Position numbers and translations under genes: made by a program. The notes under the pieces were generated by a model, which was not told the origin of the DNA, did no database searches, and was given only the letters and a program-made list of their open reading frames with translations. Source: Takakia lepidozioides (taxonomy: Eukaryota; Streptophyta; Takakiopsida; Takakiales; Takakiaceae). Taken from it: a stretch of 64,000 bases of DNA. The stretch covers positions 38,626,001-38,690,000 of the forward strand of contig CM060731.1 of NCBI GenBank assembly GCA_030704615.1, read 5' to 3'. Below, one piece after another: positions 35,393 through 46,676 of this stretch (positions within the stretch are counted from its first letter, which is position 1; each line of letters begins with the position of its first letter).

Positions 35393-37320
35393 TCAATATA
35401 TGAATCGAGACGTTTGTTTGTTCGTTTTGTTTTGTTTTGTAGCATTGAGATGTCCCAAAACCGCGGGGCCCCCCGTTGGAAAGCCCTAGAGAAGGAGGGG
35501 TGCACGGGCTTGGTCTCATCATTTTTGGACCTAGGGTGTGGGAGATATGGAAATCCAAGTACTTTTGGTCGCTGGAAATTCGTGAAAAATAGCAAAGTGG
35601 GCTTTCCTTGGACAATGATTGGATATATGAAGCCTCGACATGAGATATATCAATAATAGAGTAAATTCATGGAAAAAAATAAATTCTGTTTGCTGGAAAT
35701 TTGCAAAAAACAGCAAAGTGGGCTTTCCTCGAACAATGAAATGGACATATTACTACTACTCACTAAATTCATGGAAAAAAAATATATATTGGTTTTTTCA
35801 ATATATGAAGCAAGTAATTTATTTGTTTGTTTTGTTTTGGGAGATCTCAACAGGGTGCACCAAGTTCGTCTCATGATTTGCGTTGTGGGAGATATGGAAT
35901 TTCCTCGAACAATGATTGGATATTATTACTACTCAATAAATTCATGGAAACAAATGGGAGATATGGAAAACAAGCAAAGTGGGCTTTCCTGGGACAATGA
36001 TTGGATATATGAAGCCTCGACAGGAGATATATTAATAATAGAGTAAATTCATGGAAAAAAATAAATTTGTACTTCTGTTTGCTGGAAATTTGCAAAAAAC
36101 AGCAAAGTGGGCTTTCCTCGAACAATGATTGGATATCTCACTAAATTCATGGAAAGAAATAGATTGGTTTTTATTGCTCACTGGAAATTCGGGAAAAATA
36201 GCAAAATGGGCTTTCCTCAAACAATGATTGGATATGTTACTACTCAATAAAGTCATGGAAACCAAAACAAAACAAAACAAACAAACAAACTACCTTGCTT
36301 CATGTATTGAAAAAACCAATTTATTTTTTTGATATATTACTACTACTCACTAAATTCATGGAAAGAAATAGATTGGTTTTTTCAATATATGAAGCATGGA
36401 AACCAAAACAAAACAAAACAAAACAAACAAACAAACTACCTTGCTTCATGTATTGAAAAAACCAATATATTTTTTCCCATGAATTTAGTCTATTATCAAT
36501 ATATGAAGGAAGCCAGTTTGTTTGTTTTGTTTTGTTTTGTTTTGTTTGTTTGTAGCGTCACTGAGATCTCCCAAACTACGGGGCCAGCCCCGGTGCTTGG
36601 TACTATTGGAAAGCCCTCGATGAGGAGGGGTGCAATGGCTTGGTCTCATAATTTTTGGACCCGCGGTATGGGAGATATCGAATAGTACTTTTGGTCGCTG
36701 GAAATTCGTGAAAAATAACAAAGTGGGCTTTCTTGGAGCAATGATTGGCCCTTCATGTGGGAGATTTGGAATTTCAAGTACTTTTGGTCGCTGGAAATTC
36801 GCAAAAAATAGCAACGTGGATATATCAGTATATATATCAATATATGAAACCTCAACAAGGGAGATTGCAAAAAATAGCAAAGTGGGCTTTGGGATTGCAT
36901 TTGGACTTAGGTGACATTGGACACTGGAGGTCGCACTAGGGCCTCTACATGGGAGACGCACATGAATACATAGGAGATTGCACTTGGGCTTAAATTTGAA
37001 TTCTTCACACATGGGCCAATGGCAAAGGCTATCCTAGATCTCCTAAACAGTGGGGGCTCTGGATTGCACTTGGACATATATGACACAGGACACTTGGGCC
37101 AATGGCACAGGCTACCCTAGAGGTCGCACTTGGGCCTCGACATATGAGACACAATTGGACTTGGGCTTAATTAGATGACACTGGACACTTGGGCCAAGGG
37201 CACATGCTACCCTAGAGGTTGCATTTGGGCCTCGACATATGAGACACAATTGGACTTGGGCTTAATTAGATGACACTGGACACTTGGGCCAACGGCACAG
37301 GCTACCCTAGTCCAAGTAAA

Positions 37321-37879
37321 TATATAGGCCTAACATTAAAGTCCAAGCTATTTTTAATGGTAAGATAGTTGTAGACCATGTAATGCTTAGTCAAGACAAG
37401 ATTACCTACTTCTAACATTATGTTCCAAACTATTTTTAGCATTAAAGTAGTTGTAGACCCAAATGAATGTGTAGTCATTGTCTTAAGGTATGTCCCAATA
37501 AGGAGGAGAAGTCAGTTTTTCTATAAATTTATATATATATGTATTGGAATCATCAATTTTGATTTGTTTCGACGGCATTGACTTATACAATGTTGCCTAT
37601 TATTCAATTGGACAGGCAATATTGATCATAATATGCTGGTGATATGTTAACATTGCAGATTTATCATTTGTCTGCATTGACAAATGTTGTATCAACATCG
37701 AACCTTTGAAAATGTCTTGATCTTTTATCAATACTTTTGAATAAAAAATCACAATAGTTTGTGTGTCTTAGTAGTAACTTTCATTCAACTTTTATTTAAC
37801 ATGATTGTATAGAAAGTCGAATCAATATGTAGGAGCGCAATTAGACCTCAACTTCTTTCGTGAAGCATACAATAACAAT
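37321..37879. other. Intergenic DNA upstream of the lectin gene
   Basis: A ~45-bp AT-rich direct repeat (blocks with CTATTTTTA and TAGTTGTAGACC) lies at about 37350-37455. TATA-like strings are at about 37519-37540 and 37790. Neither is at a clearly canonical distance from the lectin ATG, and the promoter is not firmly placed. Confidence 0.4.
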
Positions 37880-38386
37880 ATGGATGCCAAAAGTGTGTTC
37901 AAAATAGTGTTGATACTTCTATGTCTCATAGTTTCTATAGTCCCAACTTGTTGTCTCATAGGTTCGGCCCAAATCCCAGCTTGTTGTATTCCAAATTCCA
38001 GCGGGACTTGTTGTTTATATCAATCATACAACCTAAATATGTTTGGAATATACTACCTCAATAGTCCGTCTTCGACATACAATCTTGTCATGCAAAGGGA
38101 CTGCAATTTGGTGCTATATAAGGTAGGTATTATTCAAGCTGTACTATGGAGCAGTGGCACATATGGTAAAGGTTCCAACTGTTACGCTAATATGCAGATT
38201 GATGGAAATTTGGTGGTTTACGATGGAGAATTCCGTGAGCTTTGGAACTCTGGTCCACATATTTGTCCACAAGGAGATGCACAAGAATTCGTCCTTATGA
38301 TACAAGATGATGGGAATCTTGTTATTTATTGCGTCGGTGCCTTAGCGGTCGATCCTGTATGGAGTACTGGAACAAATGGTGAATAG
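37880..38386 (+). CDS. GNA/bulb-type mannose-binding lectin, secreted
   Basis: This 168-residue protein is a sugar-binding lectin of the Galanthus agglutinin family. Residues 1 to about 30 form a hydrophobic signal peptide (KIVLILLCLIVSIV), so secretion or vacuolar routing is expected. The B-lectin domain contains all three QxDxNxVxY mannose sites intact: MQRDCNLVLY, MQIDGNLVVY and IQDDGNLVIY. A cysteine-rich stretch (CC...CC) precedes the domain, which is unusual for the family. The ATG at 37880 was preferred over an in-frame one at 37805 because it places the signal peptide at the N-terminus. It is intronless as seen. Family members act in defence or storage. It is the only intact host gene I recognise in the window and is surrounded by transposon fragments. 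Confidence 0.88.
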   Translation: MDAKSVFKIVLILLCLIVSIVPTCCLIGSAQIPACCIPNSSGTCCLYQSYNLNMFGIYYLNSPSSTYNLVMQRDCNLVLYKVGIIQAVLWSSGTYGKGSNCYANMQIDGNLVVYDGEFRELWNSGPHICPQGDAQEFVLMIQDDGNLVIYCVGALAVDPVWSTGTNGE

Positions 38387-38450
38387 TAATATTGTAAAAT
38401 GACTTAGAGATGCTAGCTCTAAATGCAATAGCTCAAAAATATGCTACTCG

Positions 38451-38467
38451 ATGATGATGATGATGAT
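38451..38467. repeat. ATG/GAT trinucleotide microsatellite
   Basis: A short (ATG)n run lies in the presumed 3' UTR of the lectin gene. Confidence 0.8.
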
Positions 38468-38528
38468 AACATTTGAGATTTTTATGTCAAATAATTTATG
38501 GATTCATTGGAGTAAGACCATATTTTTA

Positions 38529-38534
38529 AATAAA
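38529..38534 (+). terminator. Candidate polyadenylation signal of the lectin gene
   Basis: AATAAA lies 143 bases after the lectin stop, within a plausible plant 3' UTR length. There is no direct evidence of use. Confidence 0.4.
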
Positions 38535-38869
38535 CTGCAGTGTAGTTTTGGGTTATTAAAAACTTGGTCATTTTGAGCATTGATGTGAAGTGGATGGACA
38601 ATTGCACAATCATCCAACTTACATTGTATGGATGAAGAAATGAAGTGGAGATTAGGGGATGAATATAAGTCATGAGGGGGATGAATGAAGGGAAGAAGAC
38701 GGATGAACTTTCAAGCATGAAGGGTGTTCATCCGAAATCAAGTATGGGTTCAAATTTGGATCTAAGAAAGTGAAGTAACATCTGTTCAATTACACGGTGC
38801 AGATTGCTCAACGTAAGGGAAGAGGTCTATATAAGCTAAACAGCCTACTACTTAAATTGCCCTCATACT

Positions 38870-39690
38870 AACATAGGTTGCTTCAAGCTTGGACCCAGGC
38901 AGGGTTGGACAAACTGAACCCTACTGGTAGATTTCTTTCCAAACTAAGAGCAGTCAACATAGCAAGTCAACGAATGAGCCAAGTTCTGGCAGCCATTAAA
39001 AAGAGGGTTGCAGCCCTTACCAATAGTCTCAAAGTCTGTCAAATCAGATTGGAATCCCCTCGTTGTGATGAACATACATACCACACCTATGTAAAGACAA
39101 GGAACAACCTTGACATACATCAGGAACTTCAGGAACGAAATGAAAACTATAAGCTGAAATCAGTAGGTCAACCAAGGGTGGAAAAATGACTAAGTACTTT
39201 TTTGACAAAGACCAAGCTGAGGAGGGCCTCACAGAATATTACAGAACTCACTGACCAAACATCTGGTCTCTCTGCAACCTCTCCCAAACCATGGCTGAAC
39301 TGACCTCCAACGACTTCAAGTCGTTTTTTCATAGTGATCTCAACTACCTCTCTCTAGCAAACCTTCAAAAAACATGTCTGGAACATACTCTGACTATTCT
39401 TACACCACATACAACTTCTGTGCTTGAAGGTGAGTTCACCAACATGAAACTCAAAGATGCCCTCTCCAAACTTCAAGACCACAAATCTTCAGGCATTGAT
39501 GGAATTACTGTGGAGTTTTACAAAGCACTCTGGTTGGACATTTCCCAGGATTTCACCTTAATGATTAACCATGTCTTTCTCCAGCACTTTTTGCCTCCTT
39601 CTATGTCTCAGGGTGTCTGATACTCTGATTTACAAAGAAAAAGACAGAACGAATATCTAACTACCGTCCCATAACCCTAGTTCTCAACAC
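38870..39690 (+). pseudogene. LINE ORF2 fragment (linker and start of RT)
   Basis: A 103-codon frame (38878-39189) reads like the coiled, basic linker that follows the endonuclease in plant L1 ORF2. After a shift, the frame 39291-39620 contains HKSSGIDGI, the RT motif 0/1 of L1-type elements, and the alpha-helical stretch before RT. The next block LIYKEKD follows after one more shift. The sequence is then cut off by a CACTA-like end at 39688. The YADD-type palm is missing. Confidence 0.75.
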
Positions 39691-39900
39691 TACAACAGAA
39701 TGTCGTATTTATGACTACATAATGACTATCCTGCAGTCATAAACGGTACATATGACTCCAATGACTGCAAGAGATGTAAACCGTGTGAATAGAATGACTA
39801 CACGATGGCAATGACTATAGTCATGTGAACCAAGTCATATTGCTCATTGTAGTCATATATACCATACTGCAGTCATATATTTACCTTTCTCTCATAACTG
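39688..39900 (+). mobile_element. CACTA-like transposon terminus
   Basis: CACTACAACAGAATG begins exactly where the LINE reading ends and is followed by many subterminal copies of ATGACTAC/ATGACTGCA in both orientations, as in CACTA (En/Spm) elements. No matching TGTTGTAGTG end was found downstream at a suitable place, so only one terminus is supported. Confidence 0.45.
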
Positions 39901-41762
39901 TGCTGCGCCACGTGACGAGACGCAACTGCTTAAAAAATTAAAAAGAAATAAAATTAAAATTATGTCAAATGCCACGTTGTGCCACGTGGCATGATGCATT
40001 TTTATAATAATAATAATAAACCACGTGGCAGTCCATCTAGTGTGCCATGTGCTATCCCCTATTCACCTACTAACCATATGGCCATCTTATCCATTTGATT
40101 ATACTTGGAGAAGTTCGAACCGGCAACCTCTTTGCTATAAGACTTATCATTTCTGTAGAATAAAAACTATAATGAATTCCAATGACAGAATTAATCAGTT
40201 CAAAGTTCGTTCACAGGAAAAGCACAATACAATGATGAAATAACGATACCAAACTGCTCAATTCTTAAATTCCCTTCTAATTGGTTTCTACCATCAATTG
40301 TCAACATCTAATTCGATTAATGACATCCCATTCCCAAAGTTATTATTCCAATTAATTCTGGGTATCCCTCAAAAGGTCTGTACCAAACTTATATCCAAAT
40401 TGCCTCCAGTAACAGACTCTGTATAGGATCGACAGCTCTATATTCCATCATTTACTCACAAGTTCTAATTTAAACATTTATGCGTCAATGTAGCACAACA
40501 TTTTAAATATCTCGATCGATATATCATCTGGTAATCTCGTAATTAACTCCTGTGCATAATTCTCTGTCTTTTCATTGATATTCATTCTCTCTATCTCAAG
40601 ATAATGTCACAGTTTAACCACTTCAGAAATCAATACATTTTCCTTTATTGACTCTCCCTTTCACTCTTCCTCAGGTTTCTTCAACAGAAAATACAATTTC
40701 TTTCATTTTTTTTTTTCCCACAGTATGTCAAAGTATAGAATTGCAAAACTAATCTACCATTGAGGAATATGATCTATTGTCCTATCTTCTTCTCTATTCT
40801 ACATACTCTCACACACACTCACTCATTTTCCTGGTCACGGCTCTTCTGGCTCATCTGACATCGATTAATTCAACAGCAGCTTAGACATAGCGAAATTGGT
40901 TCAACAACTATTGCAACCACTTCTAACCTCTTCTATTCATCCAAAAGTTCCATCCAATGTTTTCATCCAATATCGAATAAAATCAGATTATCCAGTCTCA
41001 AGAAGTCCCCCAAGTTAATGCCCTTCAATCCGAGCAAGCAATTGCGCTATAAGAGTTGTTTTTCAGAGAACTGACGTTGTAGGGCTTTTGATGAGTTGCA
41101 TACATTTTGCAAGTTTGATGTATCATGGACACCCGCACACAAAAGCATAGCACTCACCTTCCATTGGATGATAATTGCGTTGAGCCTCAGATAGTACCTC
41201 GCCAACAATGACATGAATTTGCAATTCGGTTACCTGCCAAAATCAAGTGGATGATCCTTGTTCTGCTTCAGGAAGCTGACGATCATATATTCCACAAACC
41301 GGAGGATTAAATTTAGGAAGTGGGAGAACTACCTCCCCGTCATTCAAAAACTTGTCATCCGACACTAAATCAGGAATATAAAGCCAATCAAAAGTAGTAT
41401 TTGAAGCAATGCTATTTGGAGGTATCTGAAATTCGTTACGAATTGTTGGACAATCAATTTTAGGTGGATCCTAAACCATTGGAGGATCGATCTCAGGTTG
41501 GCTCAAACTAGAAGAAAGCACCATCGCATGACACTTGACACCATCAGGAATTAGAAAGAGAAGACTCTGGCCGAGACCATCGTAACTCAAAACCACTTCG
41601 CTTCACGGCTACTGCCCTTTTTTGGGGGTGGGCCCTATAAAGAAAGTAGGTGTCAGGGGACACCAGGTAGCCAAGGGAGAGAGGTGCCTAGGGTACCAAG
41701 AGTACCAAGGGTACCTTGGGGTACCTAGTGTATCGAAGGGGGGTTGGATTCAAGTTGTCGCT
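39901..41762. other. Intergenic, no gene supported
   Basis: It contains an AAT microsatellite near 40005 and AT-rich DNA. No conserved protein, RNA or LTR signal is visible. Confidence 0.5.
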
Positions 41763-42540
41763 TAAGGTAGTTACACCCAAATGTGAGTAGGTCTCAAAAT
41801 GGAGCCCTATTTTTGGGGTCTAAACTGGTCCTGCCTACCAAATGGCGACCTTACATTCAGCGGGCTGATCTAGGTTCCTTTATGGACATTGTGGGCTACA
41901 TGTAGCTCTGTTAGGTGAACAAAACCACTCTGAATACTGTGTGCAGTGTATTTACCAAATGGAGGCTTATTAATAAAGTTGAGTGCTTAATGTAAGCACA
42001 TTGTTATTCTAATTAACTCTTTATGGTGTATAGGGCTGATCAGAATTGCTTTGAGATTTTTTCTAAATGCCTTGGCGGCTGCTCAATTTCAGATTCAAGT
42101 GGGTCCCGTTCACTTTGGGTGGTCCTGTTTACAACTCCATGAGGTGAGGTTAGGGCGCGAGAGGACAAGAGGTGGAGGGCCCTAGCCTACGATAGGTCGA
42201 TACAAAGATTCTCTTAGTTTAAGTGAGCACCATTGTGGAAGAAATGGGGGTCCATTTCGGGTTGCAGGTGACCATTTGGCAAACATCATGGCGACAACAG
42301 GGCTTACTGCACTTCACTTATCCCATCTCCTTCATTTCGCTACTGCACCATAGGATACCATTTGCTTGAGGGGTATAGCCCACTTTGAGAATATATATCA
42401 ATTAGCCACTTGGGCCAAAATTCAGGCAATTGATACCACAAGCTGTTTGTTCAATTGCTCATCTGCTCATATAATTTTTCCCCTACTGCACAGAGTGGGC
42501 ACATCTGCTTAAACGCTCACATTTGGGTGTAGCTACCTTA
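41763..42540. mobile_element. Non-autonomous DNA transposon with 25-bp TIRs
   Basis: The left end TAAGGTAGTTACACCC and the reverse complement of the right end match over 25 bp with one mismatch, extending through CAAATGTGAG. A TA dinucleotide at each edge fits a TA target duplication. The 0.78-kb interior has no transposase frame. The superfamily is not certain: a TA duplication suggests Tc1/mariner or a Stowaway-like MITE. Confidence 0.65.
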
Positions 42541-42993
42541 TATTTAGTAATAATAGCTATGAGGGAACGAAGTGCTGTGAGGTGGCGCTGTTGCCTTGAA
42601 GCCTAGTTGTTACACGTCGGACGTCACGTCCAAACCGGACGTTGATCCGTGTATTTTTTTATTTTTTATTTTTACGATATACTTTTATAATGTATAATGA
42701 CATGGCAGCCACGGTGTAAAACACACATGGACAATGTTTTATTTTAAGGCGCGACCGCCAACGGACGGGCATCCGTCCGCAGGCATCAATATTGGCGGTT
42801 TGCCGTTTTTTTTTTTTCAAATAAAGTGACCATAATTTAGGCGATCGTTTTTTTTTTGTTTTTAAAGAAAATCAGGCGTCCGCCAATATTGACATCCCTT
42901 CAAATTTTTAAAAAAAAGAGAATAAAGCGTTTTCAATAGGCGTTGGGTCAAAAGGGACTATGTCATTAGTAATCCATTCCTTCCATAGAGGAT
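42541..42993. other. Intergenic with a small inverted repeat
   Basis: ATCAATATTGGCGG near 42785 recurs inverted near 42886 (CCGCCAATATTGAC), flanking T-rich DNA. It could be a very small hairpin element. No gene is seen. Confidence 0.4.
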
Positions 42994-42994
42994 A

Positions 42995-43101
42995 CTAGGG
43001 TAGCCTATGCCGTTGGCCCAAGTGTCCAATGTCATCTAAGTCCATCAAGTGCATCAATATATGACATTGGACACTTGGGCAAAGGGCACAGCCTGCCCTA
43101 G
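42995..43101. mobile_element. Hairpin MITE, family B relative
   Basis: Each arm is about 45 bp, starting CTAGGG and sharing CCCAAGTGTCCAATGTCAT. The arms almost close into a complete hairpin of 107 bp. TA lies on both sides as a target duplication. The arm sequence matches the family B termini in the 34-37 kb cluster, linking the two. Confidence 0.75.
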
Positions 43102-43102
43102 T

Positions 43103-45089
43103 ATTGATGAAAGCAGAACTGAAATATCCTCATTTTCGAAATTTGCATATAGTAAGGTGACCACTTACCAAGGTCAGGGTCAACCAAGAGGGAATTACCT
43201 AACCTTGTTCAATGCCTCCACTCCCTGCCTGCAGCACCTCTGTTCCAGAGAAGTGTGTGTGTTTGTCGGGCTCCCCCAGGACCTTCAGGATCATAAAAAC
43301 TGGAGCCTCGTACTTTTCTTTGCCTCCCCTGTATGGTTACTCTCATTGCAGACACAGACCCCTGGATAAAACAGCATAGACCTTAACATTGTACCAACAT
43401 AAAGAATGAAATGGAACTTTATATCGTCCGCCCAAAGTCTTGATACTTCATGCCAAACTGAATCTGGGGCCAGTGATTGATAACTGCCAAGGTTGTGAGT
43501 ATTAATGAATCTTTCTGGCCAGCTTGTATTATGGATCAACAACATCAAGTTCATCTGTGGAAGGTTATGCGAGACCCCACCATCGGGTGTTCACCTCGAC
43601 CTCTGAGCCAATCCCTCATCCTGTCACTTGTCCTCACAGTCATTGATTCCTCAGTATGTGTACAATTTTAAAGCTTGCAAGTGTGCACAATGGTGTTCTG
43701 GATATAGACCAACGGTCCAAGATCACCCGATTTCAGAAACAATTGCAACAATGAGGTGGTGTGCATTGAGTGTTCGCTGAGCTCACCTTGGGTGAAAGCA
43801 GAGACAACTGCCATGGTACAACATCGAGCACAATCTGCTGATTGTCAGACACATGCTGGGGACGATTTTAAATATCATCCACAGTCACCCTGGCCTGAAG
43901 AACAGGCAGAGGGAGTCAACAAGAAGTCTGCTGGCACTTGTAATGATGTGAGGGCATTAGGCGGCTTGGGAAAGCTTGAAGCTCGGAGGCTCTAAGTGTA
44001 GCATCGGATTCGCACCTGCGGCGAATTGGGCTGGAGCAGTCGCGGAGGTTGGCTGTCACGGTGCCGGCTATCGAGGCTGCGGTCGAGCTTTCTGTGAGTG
44101 AGTGAGTTGATTGGCTTCCTGCTCCTGTTTATGTGTCAATAGCGATGTGGTAGTAATAAGTCCAATTGACCTGCTTTAGGTTTAGGGTTTCAGTCGGATT
44201 TTTACTTTTTATGGGGGTGGCGACGAGCGCGGGTGAATGTGGTCCTCATTGGCGTGATAAGGATATTCTCCGATTTTATGTTGTGGGTTTTCTGATTTCT
44301 GATGGGAACCTGTAGTGTTCATGGTTTAAAAGATGATTTCTTGAACCAAAGGGCTTTAGTTGTCAGAAAACAGTGCATGCTTAGGATTGCCTCTTGAGTT
44401 TTCCAACTTCAGTTCTGGAGCTGGTTGCCTACTTCTCGTTGCTCTTCGACATCCATGACTATAGATGCGAAATCGGGATTGGTGGCGAATGGAATTGTTG
44501 GGCAGAAACGCATGCGGGAAGAGAAACGTGAAGAGAAATAGCGAGGTGATGAGAAAATCTAGTAGGGTATGGTGAAAACGATCGTAGGTTTCTCCGTTTC
44601 TGGGTCTGTTGTGGTGTATGAATACCCCGAAGGCCTCGCGTTCTCAGTCACACCGCTCTGGCTCCGCTGTGTATTCTGGGCGCCCGCTCCGCTCAGCTCT
44701 GTATTCTGAGTGCTTTGTCGCTCCCCTTTGTGTTTGTGTGCGGCCGGGCCCATCGCTGGTTAGTAACTCCATCTCTCCCTCTCTTCTCATCTGTGCATCC
44801 CATCGCTGCGGTCTGTCGATCGATGGTGGTTGATTTTGGCCGCTTCAATTGTCAAGTGTTTTCTGTGGCGATGTTGCAGTGGGTGGGGGTTGGGGTGCCA
44901 TCTTGCAGGGTTTGTATGCTTGTAAAGACAGCTGCGGCATTACGGGGGATACTATTCTTTGTTGTGCTTTTGCTGTTTCTCTTCATTATGTGCCTGGTAG
45001 TTAATTTGTGTGAATTGGAGAACAAATCCTTGCAGGCGCTGTGTGAGTGTCGCTTGCGGAGAAGCTCTTTCCTCTAAGTTTATGCTCCT
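43103..45089. other. Intergenic, no gene supported
   Basis: A 79-codon frame at 43756-43995 has no recognised domain. The stretch 44000-45080 is GC-richer and may hold the promoter and 5' UTR of the kinase-like gene, but I cannot place a start site. Confidence 0.45.
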
Positions 45090-46225
45090 ATGGAGCGTAT
45101 TTTTTGGAAATCGGAATTATTTGGGCCCGTTGGGGTTTTAACTACTCCTGATGGCAAGATCGACTTCCGTAGACTTGGTAAGGAGTATGGGTTGGATCCG
45201 ATTACCATCAAACTCGGTGGGATCGATGGTGGGATCGGTGTTCCTACAGATGCCGACCTTTTGTCAAGGTCTCTGTGGACAGATATCAAGAACTACTTGA
45301 GTGCAGAAGGAACGAAAGAAGATCCCGTGATTGTCAGTTGTCGTCCTAAAGGTATGTGTTGCTTCGTTTCCCTTTGTGCTCTATTCTTAAACCTTGAGGC
45401 GATTGTTTCCTTAGTTTGCTGTGTTGAAACCCAAACATCTGATTTATCTGATTTTATTACGTTTCATGCTTTGATTTGCCCCACGATTGGGATTACGAGC
45501 TAATTAGTTACTAATTAGACAGCGCGAAGATTTGCATTCGTCTCATAGATAGTTATGTCTTTGTTTGTTTAGGATTCTTTGTTTTTTCTTCAAGAATCGG
45601 ATGCTTGTGTTTTTCATGGCATATGAGGGTTACCCTGTTGTAGTGAAACTTGTGCCGTCTGGTTCAGAACGTGCAGAGGTGATGCTTCTTTCTTTTGATG
45701 GGATCCATTGTTGTGAAAGTTTTAAATGTATATTTGCGTTACATGTAATATCTTGTGTGTACAGGCTCTCTTGACTGAGATAAGGGCCTATAACAAGCTG
45801 AAGAAGTACTGGGGAAAATACGTACCGGAGCTTGTATCGTATGGGACTACTGCGGGGGGCAAAGTTGTGTACATTACAACCGAATTCATCAACGGTCATG
45901 AAATTGGAATGGGTATGTTACATAATGAGCTTGCTTTTACTGTGTTCGTGTAGTAGGGCAGTCTTTACTGTGTTACATGTAGTAGGGTACTAATATGTTG
46001 GATGCACGATTTGCAGCAGGAGTTTTGACCCCAGAAGCGGTGAAGGCGACATTTGATCACTCAACGTTGTGCATGAATTCTTCATGGGGACATCCGGAGC
46101 AATAATATCTTGGTTGTAAAGAGAGAGCAGGGAGTTCGTTTAATTGATTTTGGGTTTTCTAGTCCCATCACCAGCATTGAAGAGTGCAAGAGAGAGCGTG
46201 CACAGCTGGAATACATGTTGAAACA
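45090..46225 (+). pseudogene. Protein-kinase-like gene, spliced, disrupted
   Basis: Exon 1 (45090-45351) begins at an ATG and ends at a good donor (AAAG/GTATGT). Exon 2 ends at 45678 and encodes VVVKLV, the likely ATP-binding lysine strand. Exon 3 (45765-45912) starts after TGTACAG and carries LLTEIRAYNKL, the alpha-C glutamate, and a hinge-like VVYITTEF. Exon 4 (from about 46017) carries the catalytic loop HGDIRSNN and, at about 46145, IDFGF, the metal-binding DFG. The stretch just before the catalytic loop has lost a few bases, putting a stop in frame, so the gene is broken as read. The kinase subfamily is not assigned. The N-terminal 87 residues are not recognised. It is followed directly by a PPR gene end. 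Confidence 0.6.
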
Positions 46226-46248
46226 ATTTTCTGGTTCTCATTGGTTCC

Positions 46249-46529
46249 GTTCAAATGGATACAAGTTTCGCATTGCGTGATGTGGAGAAGGAGCAAAAGG
46301 AATTTTCTCTTTGCTACCACAGTGAAAAGCTTGCCATTGCTTTTGGGCTCATCAGCACATCCCCTGGGACAACTATCCGCATCATCAAGAACCTTCGGGT
46401 TTGTGGTGACTGCCACACAGCCACAAAATTCATCTCAAAAATTGTTGGGCGAGCAGTTGTTGTGCGGGATGCCACCCGCGCTTTCACCACTTCCAAGATG
46501 GGGTATGTTCTTGTGGGGATTACTGGTGA
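46249..46529 (+). pseudogene. C-terminal DYW deaminase domain of a PPR protein (fragment)
   Basis: DYW domains are cytidine deaminases used in organelle C-to-U RNA editing. The fragment shows the zinc/active-site region [12 protein letters not shown] (HSE motif), then [13 protein letters not shown] (CxxC). After one frameshift near 46480 it ends in CSCGDYW followed by TGA at 46527-46529, the family's invariant end. The upstream PPR repeats and E domain are absent, because the sequence before it belongs to the kinase-like pseudogene. It is therefore a truncated gene end. Confidence 0.82.
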
Positions 46530-46530
46530 T

Positions 46531-46676
46531 ACAAGTAGCTTATCAGCAGCTACACAAATGCTTGTCCAAAGAATATTCTCCTCAGAGACAACTCGCATTT
46601 GAACTTACTGCTGGTGTCAGGAAGCCTAAATTTGGAGACCTTCACACATTACGCATGTGAAAAAACAGTCGGACAA
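46531..46676 (+). repeat. Dispersed repeat: 3' flank of the DYW fragment, copy 1
   Basis: It starts ACAAGTAGCTTATCAGCAG immediately after the DYW stop and ends in CAGTCGGACAA. A second copy lies at 61234-61376 with about 85-90% visual identity. It looks like PPR gene 3' UTR spread with gene copies. Confidence 0.7.

Larger units (their letters stand above)
33824..37320. repeat. Cluster of nested inverted-repeat elements
   Basis: Two repeat families interlock. Family A ends in TCAATATATGAA(G/T)C followed by a TTTG/TTTTG-rich tract, with the inverted form at its other end. Family B ends in CTAGGGTAGC and continues GTGCCGTTGG. Internal blocks such as TTTTGGTCGCTGGAAATTCG and AGCAAAGTGGGCTTTCC recur many times. 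Family A boundaries are visible near 33824, 34284, 34501, 34856, 35393 and 36310. Family B boundaries are near 34285, 35392 and 37310. No coding frame is conserved across the copies. Confidence 0.7.

Noticed and set aside
33824-37320. CRISPR-like array
   Set aside because: Repeat units are long, nested, inverted and of unequal spacing in plant-type DNA. There are no spacers or cas genes.
45630-45640. TTGTAGTG string as the second end of the CACTA-like element
   Set aside because: It lies inside conserved kinase-like coding sequence (VVVKLV), so the match is chance.
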